Assembly: GCF_921293095.1 (NCBI RefSeq)
Contig: NC_060247.1
Span: forward strand, 110,379,111-110,443,110
From: Ischnura elegans
Taxonomy: Eukaryota > Arthropoda > Insecta > Odonata > Coenagrionidae
Length of the DNA stretch: 64,000 nucleotides
Direction of reading: 5' to 3'
The position numbers and the translations under genes were made by a program. Of this stretch, positions 1 to 13,339 are shown in pieces. The first letter of the stretch is position 1; every line of letters begins with the position of its first letter. Below the pieces are notes generated by a model that did not search any database, had not been told where the DNA came from, and saw nothing but the letters and a program-made list of their open reading frames with translations.

Positions 1-458
1 AAAATTTTTATCTCCGTAACTATGTAAATAAGCCCAAAAAATGGCTCAATCGAATACAACCTTGTATCGATCATAACTTCGAGTCTAATCAATCGATTCG
101 CCTGATTTAACTTTTGTCGGATGAATGACATTTTCAGTCGTATTTTGTATGTCATTCATGTTCAAAACTTGATTAATTAAAAAAGTTATTAGCGATTAAA
201 GCGTATCCAAGGAGATTCGTATCGATATAACTCGCACATGAATCGATCGAGCGGAATGGTCATCATTGCAAAAGTTGACCATTTTAATAATATTATTACT
301 CTGAAAATTTCATTCCTCTAGCTTAAACGGTTGCTAAGATATTCAAGATTGCATGCTCCACAAAAAAATGGCGACAATGATTTTTCGCTTGCAGGACATT
401 TTTCGGAATTTAATTATTAATTAACCAAGAGGATTACGGCGGAAGTAAGCTCAAACGT

Positions 459-477
459 GAGGGTTCGGAGAACCCTC
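459..477. other. Short perfect hairpin in the satellite unit
   Basis: GAGGGTTC and GAACCCTC, separated by three bases, form an 8 bp perfect stem. It is conserved in all three units (also 4558-4576 and 8972-8990), although bases just outside it vary. No function is known to me. Confidence 0.6.
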
Positions 478-1559
478 TAACGGTTTTTCTTAAAGATTCC
501 AAATTTTCATATGGCACATGTCTCAACGCCGAAATCCAAGATTGAAAATTCGACCACCTCTACAATGGAAAGTCGAAATCGTTTATTCCTCGGAATTGTT
601 TCGACATATGAAAATTCCGAGATAGCCAAAAAATCAACCAAAAAATCTAGTATCTTGCGTTTCAAGGAATTTGTCCTGTGATGATTGCAAGTTGGTCAAA
701 AAAATTCTTTACGTAGTGCCATAAGAAAAGCATGGGGCACTTTCAAAAAATCATAAAAAATACTAAATATCAATTTATCGCAATGACAACCACACCAAAA
801 AATCAAACAAAAAATCTAGTTTATACCAAGGGAATCTCATGTTCCTCACATATTTAAAAGTACATAATAAAAGTGAAAAAGTTGTAGTCCCATAAGGCTC
901 CCATGTTAATTTAAGTCGATATATCTCGAAAACTAATCGACTTTTTCAACTTTTCAGATTTTTCCTCCCGATGAATTTTTTTTTACTTTTTCGTCCAATA
1001 TTCCATATACCCACACCTATCACAGTTTGGGCTACTAATTTGTATCAATCACCCAATCAGTGAATCAAATCGCAGCTATTATAGGGACGTTAACGAGTCG
1101 ATTGGGCGCTTGAATTTATCAAGCGGGTAATTAGGGGGGGTGGAAACATAGTTGTGTCACATATTTTCGAGTCATGTGCCCATAAGTGGTATAATATTCA
1201 AAAATTTCCCCGCCGTTTTTTGAAAGGGTAAGAAACTAAATTTTTCACTGTTAGAAATATTTGTTATTTTCAATATGATTTTATTTGACGGATAATTGAT
1301 TCTTTGATCCATTAAGTTAACCATTGACACATATTCGGAATAAGGTTTTAAAAATTTCAAGAGAGTGTTGATTGTGTGGTTATTATTCAACTGTTAAAGT
1401 CCATAAGCATTGTGATAAGCCACTCTTGAAAATACAACGCAGATTCTTTAGAAAAGTATATAAAGATATTCCACTTGCAAAACGAATGTCCATAATGCAG
1501 TTTGTAAAATACTGAATTGTAACGATTCCTCTAATTTCTTTGGTCTTAAAAAATAGTTA

Positions 1560-3880
1560 TTCTCAAGATATTCCAATTTGCAAAAAAGATTTGGCATATT
1601 TGCTATCATAATCGTATCGAATTATCAAGTATACTGACACGTGCATTGAAAATACGCAATCCGATTGATTTACCTTCCAATCTTTGATCATCAACACTAA
1701 AATTCCTGGTCGACTATTTACGTGCATGCAAAATCCTATGTTATAACGATTCGATATATTTTAAGAAAAAGCATATTCGTTATGCATCAATCGTGAGACT
1801 ACATGCAAAACATATTACCTTTGGGAATTTTGAGGAATACCAAGATGTACCAAGCACCAAATTTAATTGGTCCAACGGATACACTATTCAACTTGTGCCA
1901 ATGTTATGTATTTGTTATAATAATCGAATCCATTCTTCGATTATACTTGCATTTGTATCGTTGAATCCGCAATGCTATTGATTTAACTTACAGTGTATGG
2001 CTATCTGCCACATAATTATATTGGTCAACTATGTCCTTGGATGTAAAATCCTATATGTTATAGCAATACGATATATTTTAAGAAAAAGTAGATTCGATTA
2101 ATACCGAACGTGAGACTATACACAAAATATGTTTCATTTGGGCATTGTGAGGAATACCAAGATGTACCCATTTGCCAAATTTCATTGGTCCAACGTATAA
2201 ACTAATCAAGTTTTGCAAATTTGCGTATTTGATAGAATAATCGAATCGATCTTGCGATTACACTGCCATCTGTACTGTAAAATCCGCAATGCTATTGGTT
2301 TAATTTTCAGTCTGTGTGTCTACTATGCAATACCTGGCCAACTATGCCCTTGGATGTAAAATGCTATATGTTATAGCGGTTCGATATATTTGAAGAAAAA
2401 GCATATTCGATATATATCGCACGTTAGACAACATACAAAGCATATTTCTGTTGGGCAGTGTGAGGATTACCAAGATGTGCACATTCGCCAAATTTCATTG
2501 GTCCAACGGGTATACTTTTCAAGTTATACCAATTTGTGTAAATGCTATAATAATCGAATCGATTTTTCGATCATACTGACATCTGTACGGTAAAGTCCGC
2601 AATCCCATTGGTTTAATTTTCAGTCTATGGGTATCTATTATTTAATACCTGGTCAACTATGCCTGTGGATGTAAAATCCTACATGTATTAGCAATTCGAT
2701 ATACTTTAAGAAAAAGTAGATTCGATATATATCGAATGTGAGACTACGTACAAAACAAATTTTCATTGGGCATTGTGAGGAATACCAATATGTACCCATT
2801 CACCAAATTTCATTGATCCAACGGTAAATCTATTGAAGTTATGCATATTTACGTATTTGCTATAATAATCGAATCGATTTTTCGATCATACTTACATCTG
2901 TACGGTAAAGTCCGCAATTCTATCGGTTGTAAACCCACTCTATGGGTATCTACTATTTAATCCTTAGTCAACTATGTCCTTGGATGTAATATCCTACATG
3001 TTATAGCAATTCGATACATTTTAAGAAAAAGTAGATTCGATATATATCGAATGTGAGACTACGTACAAAACAAATTTTCATTGGGCATCGTGAGGAATAC
3101 CAATATGTACCCAATCACCGAATTTCATTGATCCAACGGTAAATCTATGGAAGTTATGCCCATTTACGTATTTGCTATAATAATCGAATCGATTTTTCGA
3201 TCATACTGACATCTGTACTGTAAAATCCGCAAGGCTATTGGTTTAAAATCCAGTCAATGGGTATCTACTATTTAATCCCTAGTAAACTATGTCCTTGGAT
3301 GTAAAATCCTACATGTTATAGCAATTCGATACGTTTTAAGAAAAAGTAGATTCGATATATATCGAATGTGAGACTACGTACAAAACAAATTTTCATTGGG
3401 CATCGTGAGGAATACCAATATGTACCCAATCACCAATTTTCATTGATCCAACGGTAAATCTATGGAAGTTATGCCCATTTACGTATTTGCTATAATAATG
3501 GAATCGATTTTTCGATCATACTGACATCTGTACTGTAAAATCCGCAATGCTATTGGTTTTAAATCCAGTCTATGGGTATCTACTATTTAATCCCTAGTAA
3601 ACTATGTCCTTGAATGTTAAATCCTACATGTGATAGCAATTCGATATATATTAAGAAAAAGAAGATTCGATATATATCGAACGTGAGACTGAATACAAAA
3701 CATACTACCATAGAGTATCGTGAGGAATTTCAAGATGTACCTGTTTACCAAGTTTCATTGGTCCAACGTACACACTTATCAAGTTATGCCAATTTGCGTA
3801 TTTGCTATACTAATCGAATCGTACTTTAGACACTGCTGACATCTGTACTGTAAAATCCGCAATCCTATTGATATCCCTTC
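1560..3880. repeat. 315 bp monomer array, unit 1
   Basis: Seven monomers in tandem, with a degenerate half monomer at the left. Most carry the perfect 16 bp palindrome TTCGATATATATCGAA (for example at 2720) and a second AT-rich inverted motif around TCGAATCGATTTTTCGAT. The central monomers (about 2697-3640) are the most alike and the edge monomers more diverged, a usual satellite pattern. A length near 315 keeps one reading frame roughly in register from monomer to monomer, but many monomers contain stops, so this is not read as coding. Confidence 0.88.
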
Positions 3881-4100
3881 TATGGTCACTCCCTTATCCC
3901 TACCTTCTCTAATATCCCCGCTTTCAAAATTTAGCCTATGTTCTTATATTGGTGACGTAGACAGACGGGATGCGTGTATTTCTTACGGGGGCCTAATACA
4001 AAAAGATACAAATTGAAATCGATGTATCTTCATTAGGAAACATAATTCATCTAAATAATTTATGTGTGCGCATAATTCATTTTTTTCCCTACATATTGTT

Positions 4101-7100
4101 AAAATTTTTATTTCCGTAACTATGTAAATAAGCCCAAAAAATGGCTCAATCGAATACAACCTTGTATCGATCATAACTTCGAGTCTAATCAATCGATTCG
4201 CCTGATTTAACTTTTGTTGGATGAATGACATTTTCAGTCGTATTTTGTATGACATTCATGTTCAAAACTTGATTAATAAAAAAGTTATTAGCGATTAAAG
4301 CGTATCCAAGGAGATTCGTATCGATATAACTCGAACATGAATCGATCGAGCGGAATGGTCATCATTGCAAAAGTTGACCATTTTAATAATATTATTACTC
4401 TGAAAATTTCATTCCTCTAGCTTAAACGGTTGCTAAGATATTCAAGATTGCATGCTCCACAAAAAAATGGCGACAATGATTTTTCGCTTGCAGTACATTT
4501 TTCGGAATTTAATTATTAATTAACCAAGAGGGATACGGCGAAAGTGAGCTCAAACGTGAGGGTTCGGAGAACCCTCTAACGGTTTTTCTTGGAGATTCCA
4601 AATTTTCATATGGCACATGTCTCAACGCCGAAATCCAAGATTGAAAATTCGACCACCTCTACAATGGAAAGTCGAAATCGTTTATTCCTCGGAATTGTTT
4701 CGACAATGGAAAATTCCGAGATAGCCAAAAAATCAACCAAAAAATCTAGTATCTTGCGTTTCAAGGAATTTGTCCTGTGATGATTGCAAGTTGGTCAAAA
4801 AAAATCCTAACGTAGTGCCGTAAGAAAAGCATGGGGCACTTTCAAAAAATCATAAAAAATACTAAATATCAATTTATCGAAATGACAACCACACTGAAAA
4901 ATCAACCAAAAAATCTAGTTTTCGTCCAGGGAATCTCATGTTCCTGACGCATTTATAAATACCGAAAAAAACCAAAAATATTTTAGTCCCATAAGGCTCC
5001 CATGTTAATTCAAGTCGATATATCTCGAAAAGTTATCGACTTTTTTAAGATTTCAGATTTTTCCTCCCGATGAATTTTTTTTTACTTTTACGTCCAATAT
5101 TCCATATACCCACACCTATCACAGTTTGGGCTGCTAATTTGTATCAATCACCCAATCAGTGAATTAGTTTGCAGCTATTATAGGGACGTTAACGAGTTGA
5201 TTGGGCGCTTGAATTCATCAAGCGGGTCATTAGGGGGGGTGGGAACATAGTTGTGTCACATATTTTCGAGTCATGTGCCCATAAGTGGTTTAATATTCAA
5301 AAATTTCCCCGCCGTTTTTTGAAAGGGTAAGGAACTAAATTTTTCACTGTTAGAAATATTTGTTATTTTCAATGTGATTTTATTTGACGGATAATTGATT
5401 CTTTGATCCATTAAGTTAACCATTGACACATAATCGGAATAAGGTTTTAAAAATTTCAAGAGAGTGTTGATTATGTGGTTATTTTTCAACTGTTAAAGTT
5501 CATAAGCATTGTGATAAGCCACTCTTGAAAATACAACGCAGATTATTTAGATAAATATATAATGATATTCCACTTGCAAAACGAATGTCCATAATGCAGT
5601 TTGTAAAATACTGAATTGTAACGATTCCTCTAATTTCTTTGGTCTTAAAAAATAGTTATTCTCAAGATATTCCAATTTGCAAAAAAGATTTGGAATATTT
5701 GCTATCATAATCGTATTGAATTATCAAGTATACTGACACGTGCATTGAAAATACGCAATCCGATTGATTTACCTTCCAATCTTTGATCATCAACACTAAA
5801 ATTCCTGGTCGACTATGTACGTGCATGCAAAATCCTATGTTATAACGATTCGATATATTTTAAGAAAAAGCATATTCGATATGCATCAATCGTGAGACTA
5901 CATGCAAAACATATAACCTTTGGGAATTGTGAGGAATACCAAGATGTACCAAGCACCAAATTTAATTGGTCCAACGGATACACTATTCAACTTGTGCCAA
6001 TGTTATGTATTTGTTATAATAATCGAATCCATTCTTCGATTATACTGGCATTTGTATTGTTGAATCCGCAATGCTATTGATTTAACTTACAGTCTATGGC
6101 TATCTTCCACATAATTATATTGGTCAACTATGTCCTTGGATGTAAAATGCTATATGTTATAACAATACGATATATTTTAAGAAAAAGTAGATTCGATTAA
6201 TACCGAACGTGAGACTATACACAAAATATGTTTCATTTGGGCATTGTGAGGAATACCAAGATGTACCCATTTGCCAAATTTCATTGGTCCAACGTATAAA
6301 CTAATCAAGTTTTGCAAATTTGCGTATTTGATAGAATAATCGAATCGATCTTGCGATTACACTGCCATCTGTACTGTAAAATCCGCAATGCTATTGGTTT
6401 AATTTTCAGTCTTTGTGTCTACTATACAATACCTGGCCAACTATGCCCTTGGATGTAAAATCCTATATGTTATAGCGGTTCGATATATTTGAAGAAAAAG
6501 CATATTCGATATATATCGCACGTTAGACAACATAAAAAGCATATTTCTGTTGGGCAGTGTGAGGTATACCAAGATGTGCACATTCGCCAAATTTCATTGG
6601 TCCAACGGGTATACTTTTCAAGTTATACCAATTTGTGTATATGCTATAATAATCGAATCGATTTTTCGGTCATACTGACATCTGTACGGTAAAGTCCGCA
6701 TTCCTATAGGTTAAAAATTCAGTCAATGGGTATCTACTATTTAATCCTTAGTCAACTATGTCCTTGGATGTAAAATCCTACATGTTATAGCAATTCGATA
6801 TATTTTAAGAAAAAGTAGATTCGATATATATCGAATGTGAGACTACTTACAAAATAAATTATCAATGGGCATCGTGAGGAATACCAATATGTACCCAATC
6901 ACCAAATGTCATTGATCCAACGGTAAGTCTATTGAAGTTATGCCCATTTACGTATTTGCTATAATAATCGAATCGATTTTTCGATCATACTTACATCTGT
7001 ACGGTAAAGTCCGCAATCCTATCGGTTTAAAACCCAGTCTATGGGTATCTACTATTTAATCCTTAGTCAACTATGTCCTTGGATGTAAAATCATACATGT

Positions 7101-8514
7101 TATAGCAATTCGATACATTTTAAGAAAAAGTAGATTCGATATATATCGAATGTGAGACTACGTACAAAACAAATTTTCATTGGGCATCGTGAGGAATACC
7201 AATATGTACCCAATCACCAAATTTCATTAATCCAACGGTAAAATAATGGAAGTTATGCCCATTTTCGTATTTGCTATAATAATCGAATCGATTTTTCGAT
7301 CATACTGACATCTGTACTGTAAAATCCGCAAGGCTATTGGTTTAAAATCCAGTCAATGGGTATCTACTATTTAATCCCTAGTAAACTATGTCCTTGGATG
7401 TAAAATCCTACATGTTATAGCAATTCGATACATTTTAAGAAAAAGTAGATTCGATATATATCGAATGTGAGACTACGTACAAAACAAATTTTCATTGGGC
7501 ATCGTGAGGAATACCAATATGTACCCAATCACCAAATTTCATTGATGCAACGTTAAATCTATTGAAGTTATGCCCATTTACGTATTTGCTATAATAATCG
7601 AATCGATTTTTCGATCATACTGACATCTGTACTGTAAAATCCGCAATGCTATTGGTTTTAAATCCAGTCAATGGGTATCTACTATTTAATCCCTAGTAAA
7701 CTATGTCCTTGGATGTAAAATCCTACATGTTATAGCAATTCGATACATTTTAAGAAAAAGTAGATTCGATATATATCAAATGTGAGACTACGTACAAAAC
7801 AAATTTTCATTGGGCATCGTGAGGAATACCAATATGTACCCAATCACCAATTTTCATTGATCCAACGGTAAATCTATTGAAGTTATGCCCATTTACGTAT
7901 TTGCTATAATAATCGAATCGATTTTTCGATCATACTGACATCTGTACTGTAAAATCCGCAATGCTATTGGTTTTAAATCCAGTCAATGGGTATCTACTAT
8001 TTAATCCCTAGTAAACTATGTCCTTGAATGTTAAATCCTACATGTTATAGCAATTCGATATATTTTAAGAAAAAGTTGATTCGATATATATCGAACGTGA
8101 GGCTGAATACAAAACATACTACCATAGAGTATCGTGAGGAATACCAAGATGTACCTGTTTACCAAGTTTCATTGGTCCAACGTACACACTTATCAAGTTA
8201 TGCCAATTTGCGTATTTGCTATACTAATCGAATCGTACTTTAGACACTGCTGACATCTGTACTGTAAAATCCGCAATCCTATTGATATCCCTTCTATGGT
8301 CACTCCCTTATCCCTGCCTTCTCTAATATCCCCGCTTTCAAAATTTAGCCTATGTTCTTATATTGGTGACGTAATTGGACGGGATGCGTGTATTTCTTAC
8401 GGGGGCCTAATACAAAAAGATATAAATTCAAATCGATGTATCTTCATTAGGAAACATAATTCATCTAAATAATTTATGTGTGCGCATAATTCATTCTTTT
8501 CCTTACATATTGTT
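4101..8514. repeat. Satellite unit 2 (4414 bp)
   Basis: A second copy of the unit, nearly identical to the first in its non-monomeric part. It has eight monomers, with landmarks near 5850, 6168, 6481, 6796, 7110, 7426, 7741 and 8056. The extra monomer lies in the central, most homogeneous part of the array, as expected from unequal exchange between neighbouring monomers. Confidence 0.9.
5659..8290. repeat. 315 bp monomer array, unit 2
   Basis: Eight monomers with the same palindromes and the same edge-to-centre homogeneity as the first array. Monomers starting near 7110, 7426 and 7741 are almost identical to each other, which is where the extra monomer relative to unit 1 probably arose. Confidence 0.88.
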
Positions 8515-9606
8515 AAAATTTTTATTTCCGTAACTATGTAAATAAGCCCAAAAAATGGCTCAATCGAATACAACCTTGTATCGATCATAACTTCGAGTTA
8601 AATCAATCGATTCGCCTGATTTAACTTTTGTCGGATGAATGACATTTTCAGTCGTATTTTGTATGACATTCATGTTCAAAACTTGATTAATAAAAAATTT
8701 ATTAGCGATTAAAGCGTATCCAAGGAGATTCGTATCGATATAACTCGCACATGAATCGATCGAGCGGAATGGTCATCATTGCAAAAGTTGACCATTTTAA
8801 TAATATTATTACTCTGAAAATTTCATTCCTCTAGCTTAAACGGTTGCTAAGATATTCAAGATTGCCTGCTCCACAAAAAAATGGCGACAATGATTTTTCG
8901 CTTGCAGGACATTTTTCGGAATTTAATTATGAATTAACCAAGAGGGTTACGGCGAAAGTAAGCTCAAACGTGAGGGTTCGGAGAACCCTCTAACGGTTTT
9001 TCTTAAAGATTCCAAATTTTCATATGGCACATGTCTCAACGCCGAAATCCAAGATTGAAAATTCGACCACCTCTACAATGGAAAGTCGAAATCGTTTATT
9101 CCTCGGAATTGTTTCGACATATGAAAATTTCGAGATAGCCAAAAAATCAACCAAAAAATCTAGTATCTTGCGTTTCAAGGAATTTGTCCTGTGATGATTG
9201 CAAGTTCGTCAAAAAAAATCCTAACGTAGTGCCATAAGAAAAGCATGGGGCACTTTCAAAAAATCATAAAAAATACTAAATATCAATTTATCGCAATGAC
9301 AACCACACTAAAAAATCAACCAAAAAATCTAGTTTATGTCAAGGGAATCTCATGTTCCTCACATATTTAGAAATACATAATAAAAGTGAAAAAGTTTTAG
9401 TCCCATAAGCCTCCCATGTTAATTCAAGTCGATATATCTCGAAAACTAATCGACTTTTTCAACTTTTCAGATTTTTCCTCCCGATGAATTTGTTTTTACT
9501 TTTTCGTCCAATATTCGATATACCCACACATATCACAGTTTGGGCTGCTAATTTGTATCAATCACCCAATCAGTGAATTAGTTTGCAGCTATTATAGGGA
9601 CGTTAA
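8515..9606. repeat. Truncated satellite unit 3
   Basis: The third unit matches the first 1.09 kb of units 1 and 2 and then stops inside the non-monomeric part. It marks the right edge of the satellite against unique sequence. A few positions, such as TTTATGTCAAGGG near 9333, differ from both other units. Confidence 0.88.
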
Positions 9607-11160
9607 TGTAATAATAATAGATGATACAACCATAAATATCCCTATTTATTTGGTATCCCATATTCTCAATCACAATATTCAGTAACTTAATTAAACTGAA
9701 AAAAAAATATTAAGAGAAAATGTTAGCTTGCTTAAATGATTGTTTCCAATATTTGTAGTTAACTCAGTAAATAACTTGAAGGTCACAGATGCGAATTTCA
9801 TCCACGCCTTGAAGGCATGGGCCATAATTTATTATGATTTTGAATTGTCAAGCAAAGTAATTAAAAATGAAAGTGTCATGGATTATGCATAAAAACAGAC
9901 ACAAATCATATACGAACACAAAATATCGTTGTTTTAAAAACGGTCAACTTTAATTGTTTATATAATTTATCAATTATATTAAATATAACTATTAACAGGC
10001 ACAGATCTGACAAAAAATACCTCTTTTTATTTGATGCTCATCAATAAACACCTTGAATGATAAACTGAGTACAATTTCTATTTTAACATTTAATTATTTA
10101 AATAATTGGCCATATAAAACAATAATATCAAAGATACAACAAAAATAACTTCAAATTCGGATTCAGCGGGTAAAACTCTGAATACGCTTCTTCATAATAC
10201 AACAGCGACTAAGAATAAAGGCGGTAACAATTTCGACCACCTTTTTTCGATTTTGAACCACTGTGCGCCCTGACTGCAATTTTAACATTCGAAACTACAA
10301 AGTGCAAAAAAATAACTTTTTGCATCGTATTTCCGCAAACCGTACGATCAAGTGCGCCTTCAAACCTTGATTCTGCGATTCGAATAAACGATTTCGTGAA
10401 CTTTGCTAAAAATGTGGCTGCGGACTTCCGGAGGAAGGCAAGAATGTGTAGGAATGGGTAAGTTAGCGGGCTATTTTAAGGTTTTCGAGTATGATTTGGC
10501 CATCTCGTACAGTTCATTTCCACGCCAAGGCATCATTTACTTTATCGGGGAAGCTGAATGACAAGCCCGGATTTGAAATGAATGTTCTTATCTTCGTTGA
10601 GTGACGAAATGGCGCCGATAAAAGAGGCATCTCTTAAAAGTGTGGTGCTAGGCTTCTCGATATTCTGGTTTCAAGTGGGGGATTGAGATACTTCAAATGT
10701 ACCACTATCCCAGAGTGTCCTCTCATGTCTGTTCACAATTTTCCGTTTTCTTGATAAATATATATTTTTGACATAAGCTATTGTGCTTGTATACTATTGC
10801 AAGCGGTGTGTGCTCCCGCCAAACATACATCGTGCCATGCAGCATAAATCGCAATAGTAATAGACTTTCAAAAAGTGTTAAAAGTCCTACGGGGGTTAAG
10901 TATTAAAGAAAAATTTACGGGCTGTGTAGCAGCAAGCTAAGATGACAAAGGTAAATAACGGAAAATAACGGGTAAACCCGTGCATGAAAGTGAAATATGT
11001 AATTATAAGAGGAATTAATATCACAACATTATAGCGCAAGAATGTGTTGCAGTAGGAATAATATATTGGCCATCAAGATTGGAAAACAAGTGATGGTTAT
11101 GACAGCAATATTCTGAGTGCACAAGATTGCACTTGCCAATCAATTAAACACCTAGATTTC
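9607..11160. other. Unique A+T-rich stretch, nothing recognised
   Basis: No repeat shared with the rest of the window, no long open frame and no exon resembling the gene family further right was found here. It separates the satellite from an RTE-like relic. Confidence 0.5.
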
Positions 11161-11570
11161 ATGAAACCAACAGCACCGATTTTACAAGGGATATTTTCTA
11201 TTAACCATGATGGAATGAAAATAGTCCCAAGGTGTCAAAAACATGACCATGTGAATCAGCACAACTATTTGGGCAGCGCATTATATGAAAACGGATATAA
11301 CAGTAAAGACATTTGGAAGATAAATAGAAATAGAAGAATTAGTGTTATAGGTAGATAGAATGTGATATTGTAGCGCTTTTCGGTGAAAAAATATGGACAT
11401 TAAGGAAAAATAACGAGATGAGACAAGAAGCATTCGTAAAGCGCGTGTGTTGGAGAATGGAGACGTTGAAGTGGATGGAAGGGTGAATGACGAAGCGCTA
11501 GACATCGTGGGAGAGATAAGAACGATTTTTGGTTCATTACGGAAGGAACTCATGGTTTGGAATGATCGAG
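11161..11570 (+). mobile_element. Degenerate RTE-like LINE 3' fragment
   Basis: Conceptual translation of this stretch, with several frame changes and stops, resembles the part of RTE-like reverse transcriptases after the catalytic core. A YLGSALYENG segment with N.KDIW.IN.N.RI is followed by a QEAFVKRVCWRME-like stretch and then WER, HYG and GMIELRG pieces. This is a by-eye family match. There is no intact domain and no boundary or target-site duplication is visible. Confidence 0.4.
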
Positions 11571-13139
11571 TTAAGAGGGGAGTACGCTAAAAATCATAAT
11601 AAGATATGCGTGAAAATCACAAATGCGATATTGATAGACTTTTACGATTTTTTGTTGCCTTTTTGCCTTTGCCAAATTTGCCTTTTTTACGGCAAAATTC
11701 GTACATTTTGTGCCGAGTGCAGTTTAATCCTCCGCCGACACTCACAGCTAAAAGTATTTGAGTGACTGGCCAGCTAGTTGGCTGGGACTCAACGTGGCCG
11801 CGAACTACAAGTGGGCGCGGGCAAGCTACACCTCCAACACTATACGTCTTATTCCTTAATTTATCATTTTTCTACCACATAATTATTTAAAATATTCTGT
11901 ATTTTGTCATATAACTTTGTTTCACTACATTTCATCGTCATCTATCTCATTATGAAAATAAAAAAAGACGCTACAAAATGCGATAAACTGTTATTGAAAG
12001 TACGATACAAAAAAAATTAAATTGCGATATTCACGTACCTCTAACCATAATATATAACCATGGTATATATACATATATATTTTTCCATATAATCGGGAAG
12101 CAGTGTTGCAAGAGGGAGGAATTCTTGGTAGGCGGGTGAAGGGAGGATGAGAGAAATAGCATAGCCAGGATTTTGAATTGTAGGTGGGGAGGTTTACCGG
12201 AGATTTCGGGGCTCATCCAAAGTGTATGAAAAATAAGGGATCGGGGAAAATTTTGCCATTTTTTAAAATATCGATAGGGTAATTTTTAGGACTCAAAAAC
12301 AGTAATTTTGTATGAGTATTCATTAAAATAAAGAAAAGAGTTTTACATTTTACCGCTGGGAATCCCTAGAAAAGTTTATATATTCGGTTCGCCGGGAAAG
12401 TTTAAAATCTAACATAAAGTAGTAAGGGCTCGAGGGGGGTTGCAACTCGGAAAACCACTCCCCCGTGGCCAAGCCACTGGATGAGAATAAAATTAATAGT
12501 CTGGAATGAAGCGTATAAGGGGCCGTATTTTGATTCGTTAAGGGAAGTCCAAGAAGTGGAAACTGCCGACTTAAATACTAAAATTCTTCTTGAAAACCCA
12601 ACTTCATTGCTAGAAAATTTAATAAAGAACATGTAAAACCCTTGGAAAATTGAAATTCTTAGATAATTTAATAAATGACATTATATGATATTATTAATAA
12701 ATATTTTAATAATTAAAATGTTTTGATTTTCTACTGTTTTTAATAGTTTTCTCTTACAAACAGGAGGTTCTTTTGTCAAACTATTTAATATATGGCTATT
12801 TAGTGGAAAGTGGTCGCATTAAGATGGGGTGAAGTACAAAAAAAATAAATGTGATGGAAGAAAAACTTATTGAATTGGTGAAATCAGCGAGCTTGTTCAA
12901 GTAACGGTGAAAATTGTATTACCCGCAAATAGACAAATGGTTTTCTGGTGTAATCAATATTGCACGAAGTCAACATGATTTTCCTTCATTTTTCTGTAAT
13001 CAAACCTCCCTTTGTCATATATTTTATGATGAGGTGCATATAAATTTAAAGTTATTGCAATAAGCAAATGATTCTACGGGTAGAATTATGATTTATGCGA
13101 GTACATGACGATGACCTGAAATATGTTAATGGAATTGAT
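11571..13139. other. Intergenic stretch with one unexplained small open frame
   Basis: Mostly A+T-rich sequence. The only notable item is a 51-codon + strand frame at 12481-12636, beginning MRIKLIVWNEAYKGPYF, with balanced amino-acid use. No relative was recognised. It lacks convincing splice context and may be a transposon scrap. Confidence 0.35.
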
Positions 13140-13339
13140 CTGACTGATTTATTATTTTTTAAACAGGAAAATAGCTGATTTTCTGGATTGCTCCAAGGAA
13201 CTCGTCGCATCATGCTCAGAAAAAATAGTGCAAACTCTAAGCACATTTAAAACTAAATTGTTCAATTCTGATGCCTGCGCTGCATACAATTGACCTAGTC
13301 ATCTCAGATGGAAACGAAGTGTGCGTATAAAAAAACATT
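13140..13339. repeat. 200 bp duplicated block, copy 1
   Basis: This block, including acceptor, terminal exon A and 46 bp of 3' flank, recurs at 15881-16080 with only one substitution seen. The offset is 2741 bp. Confidence 0.9.
13167..13293 (+). CDS. Terminal exon of a third paralogue (gene A)
   Basis: A likely last coding exon of a gene related to B and C. It follows a T-rich tract and AAACAG acceptor and begins with one base before codon 1, so the intron is phase 2, exactly as at exon 6 of B and C. It runs 41 codons to TGA. Cysteines fall at exon codons 8, 16 and 37, the same positions as in gene C exon 6, and the end reads DACAAYN against APCAQYN in B and C. B and C continue eight residues further. 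No exons 1-5 were found between the satellite and this exon, so they are either left of the window, beyond the satellite, or lost. It could be a live gene with a very long intron or an orphan exon. Confidence 0.6.

Larger units (their letters stand above)
1..4100. repeat. Satellite unit 1 (4100 bp)
   Basis: This unit holds a non-monomeric part (1 to about 1560), seven monomers and a spacer of about 220 bp ending at 4100. Monomer landmarks (CGATATATT followed by AAGAAAAAG, or close variants) start near 1750, 2069, 2383, 2697, 3012, 3327 and 3642, a mean spacing of 315 bp. The unit phase chosen here is arbitrary because the window starts inside the array. Confidence 0.9.
1..9606. repeat. Higher-order satellite block
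   Basis: The first 9.6 kb is one complex tandem repeat. The sequence at 1 recurs at 4101 and again at 8515, so units are 4100 and 4414 bp and a third is cut off at 9606, where it joins unrelated DNA inside the shared string GGGACGTTAA. Each full unit has about 1.55 kb of non-monomeric sequence followed by an array of monomers of about 315 bp. The 314 bp length difference between units 1 and 2 equals one extra monomer. The array may continue left of the window. Only short open frames of 60-90 codons occur, and no domain is recognisable in them. Confidence 0.93.

Noticed and set aside
1793-8243. Many 60-90 codon open frames in the satellite on both strands
   Set aside because: They recur only because the repeat recurs, sister monomers carry stops in the same frame, and no domain, signal peptide or promoter is visible.
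12481-12636. 51-codon frame beginning MRIKLIVWNEAYKGPYF as a gene A exon
   Set aside because: It has no cysteines and no similarity to exons 1-5 of B or C, and an ATG start in mid-gene does not fit. Left as an unexplained small frame.
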